DNA of 34,284 nucleotides, from positions 1 through 34,284 of the forward strand of contig CAMOIC010000012.1 of assembly GCA_946615965.1 (NCBI GenBank), in the 5' to 3' direction. The position numbers and the translations under genes were made by a program. The notes beneath the pieces were generated by a model. The model saw nothing but the letters and a program-made list of their open reading frames with translations. It ran no database searches and was not told where the DNA came from. The stretch is from UBA3700 sp002372775 (GTDB lineage Bacteria; Bacillota; Clostridia; Christensenellales; UBA3700). This document shows positions 33,917-34,284 of this stretch, piece by piece (the first letter of the stretch is position 1; each line of letters begins with the position of its first letter).

Positions 33917-34284
33917 ATGGATAATATCAAGTCATTCACATTAGACCACGACACTCTAACACCAGGTTTTTATTGCTTAGGTGAAGCTCATAATGTATAT
34001 ACATACGATTTAAGATTTAAATACCCTAACAAAGGAGATTATTTAACATATGCATCTATTCACTCAATTGAGCATTTATTTGCTACAGTTATTAGAAATA
34101 GTGAGATTAAAGATGATGTTGTATACTTTGGGCCAATGGGTTGTAGAACAGGATGCTATTTACTTCTTTATGGGATTACAGAAGAAAGAGCTAAAGACGT
34201 AACAATAAAGTGTTTCGAAAAATGTCTAGAGTTAGATTATGTTCCTGGCACAGAAAGAAAACAATGTGGTAATTATTTAGATCA
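33917..34284 (+). CDS. luxS: S-ribosylhomocysteine lyase LuxS (3' end beyond right edge)
   Basis: Cytoplasmic enzyme of the activated methyl cycle that cleaves S-ribosylhomocysteine to homocysteine and the autoinducer-2 precursor. The first 122 codons are present. Metal ligands H49 and H53 are in HSIEHL, the catalytic cysteine C76 is in GPMGCRTG, and the third metal ligand C117 is in QCGNY; LDHD near the start and DLRFKYPN are also typical. GGAGG lies 6 nt before the ATG. About 30 residues are missing on the right. Family members have about 150-160 residues. Confidence 0.95.
   Translation, partial: MDNIKSFTLDHDTLTPGFYCLGEAHNVYTYDLRFKYPNKGDYLTYASIHSIEHLFATVIRNSEIKDDVVYFGPMGCRTGCYLLLYGITEERAKDVTIKCFEKCLELDYVPGTERKQCGNYLD

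Overview
The window is AT-rich (about one third G+C by eye) and looks like the chromosome of an anaerobic, low-G+C Gram-positive bacterium of the class Clostridia, probably an uncultured gut lineage. The evidence is the AGGAGG-type ribosome binding sites, TTGACA/TATAAT promoters, 2-hydroxyacyl-CoA dehydratase genes, an AgrC/AgrA-like two-component pair, LuxS, and the gene order TIGR03960 - TIGR03936 - RNase E/G, which in many Firmicutes precedes rplU-rpmA. I see no rRNA, tRNA, CRISPR array, transposon or prophage. Nearly all genes are on the minus strand; only the InlB-repeat surface protein (18779-21319) and luxS (33917 to the right edge) are on plus. No gene-free stretch exceeds 300 bases.

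Reading leftward along the minus strand, the left half (18.6 kb to 1 kb) holds short operons separated by recognisable promoters and terminators. (1) An XRE repressor (18288-18596). (2) An unusual metabolic operon, 18197 to 14540: two 2-hydroxyacyl-CoA dehydratase-like subunits, a 55-residue membrane peptide, and a 235-residue protein that by my alignment is a free-standing copy of the middle domain of acetyl-CoA synthase ending in an altered A-cluster-like motif. (3) A condensation-fold acyltransferase coupled to a low-molecular-weight tyrosine phosphatase. (4) A Ppx/GppA phosphatase. (5) A Sel1-repeat protein, Maf, a divergent MreB-like actin and a GPH sugar symporter. (6) A DUF2804 gene with its own promoter and a palindromic operator. 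(7) A ROK sugar kinase, two radical-SAM-related proteins and RNase E/G, which runs off the left edge.

The control region between the XRE gene and the divergent surface-protein gene carries three matching 18-bp operator-like sites at 30 and 32 bp spacing. The middle site fills the spacer of a perfect consensus promoter. The surface protein is built from four alternating units, a family-specific beta module followed by an InlB B-repeat, between a signal anchor and a C-terminal membrane helix.

The right half (33058 down to 21320) looks like one nine-gene operon: LytTR response regulator, GHKL histidine kinase, an RF2-like protein that keeps GGQ but has lost the codon-reading loop, an SF1 helicase with unusual ends, a coiled-coil protein, a membrane protein with a predicted external beta-helix, a small membrane protein, and a heterodimeric ABC exporter. 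Junctions are -1 to 8 nt apart except one of 41 nt. This set and the dehydratase/ACS-domain operon are the two best candidates for an undescribed system. Their functions are inference; only the family assignments are read from the sequence.
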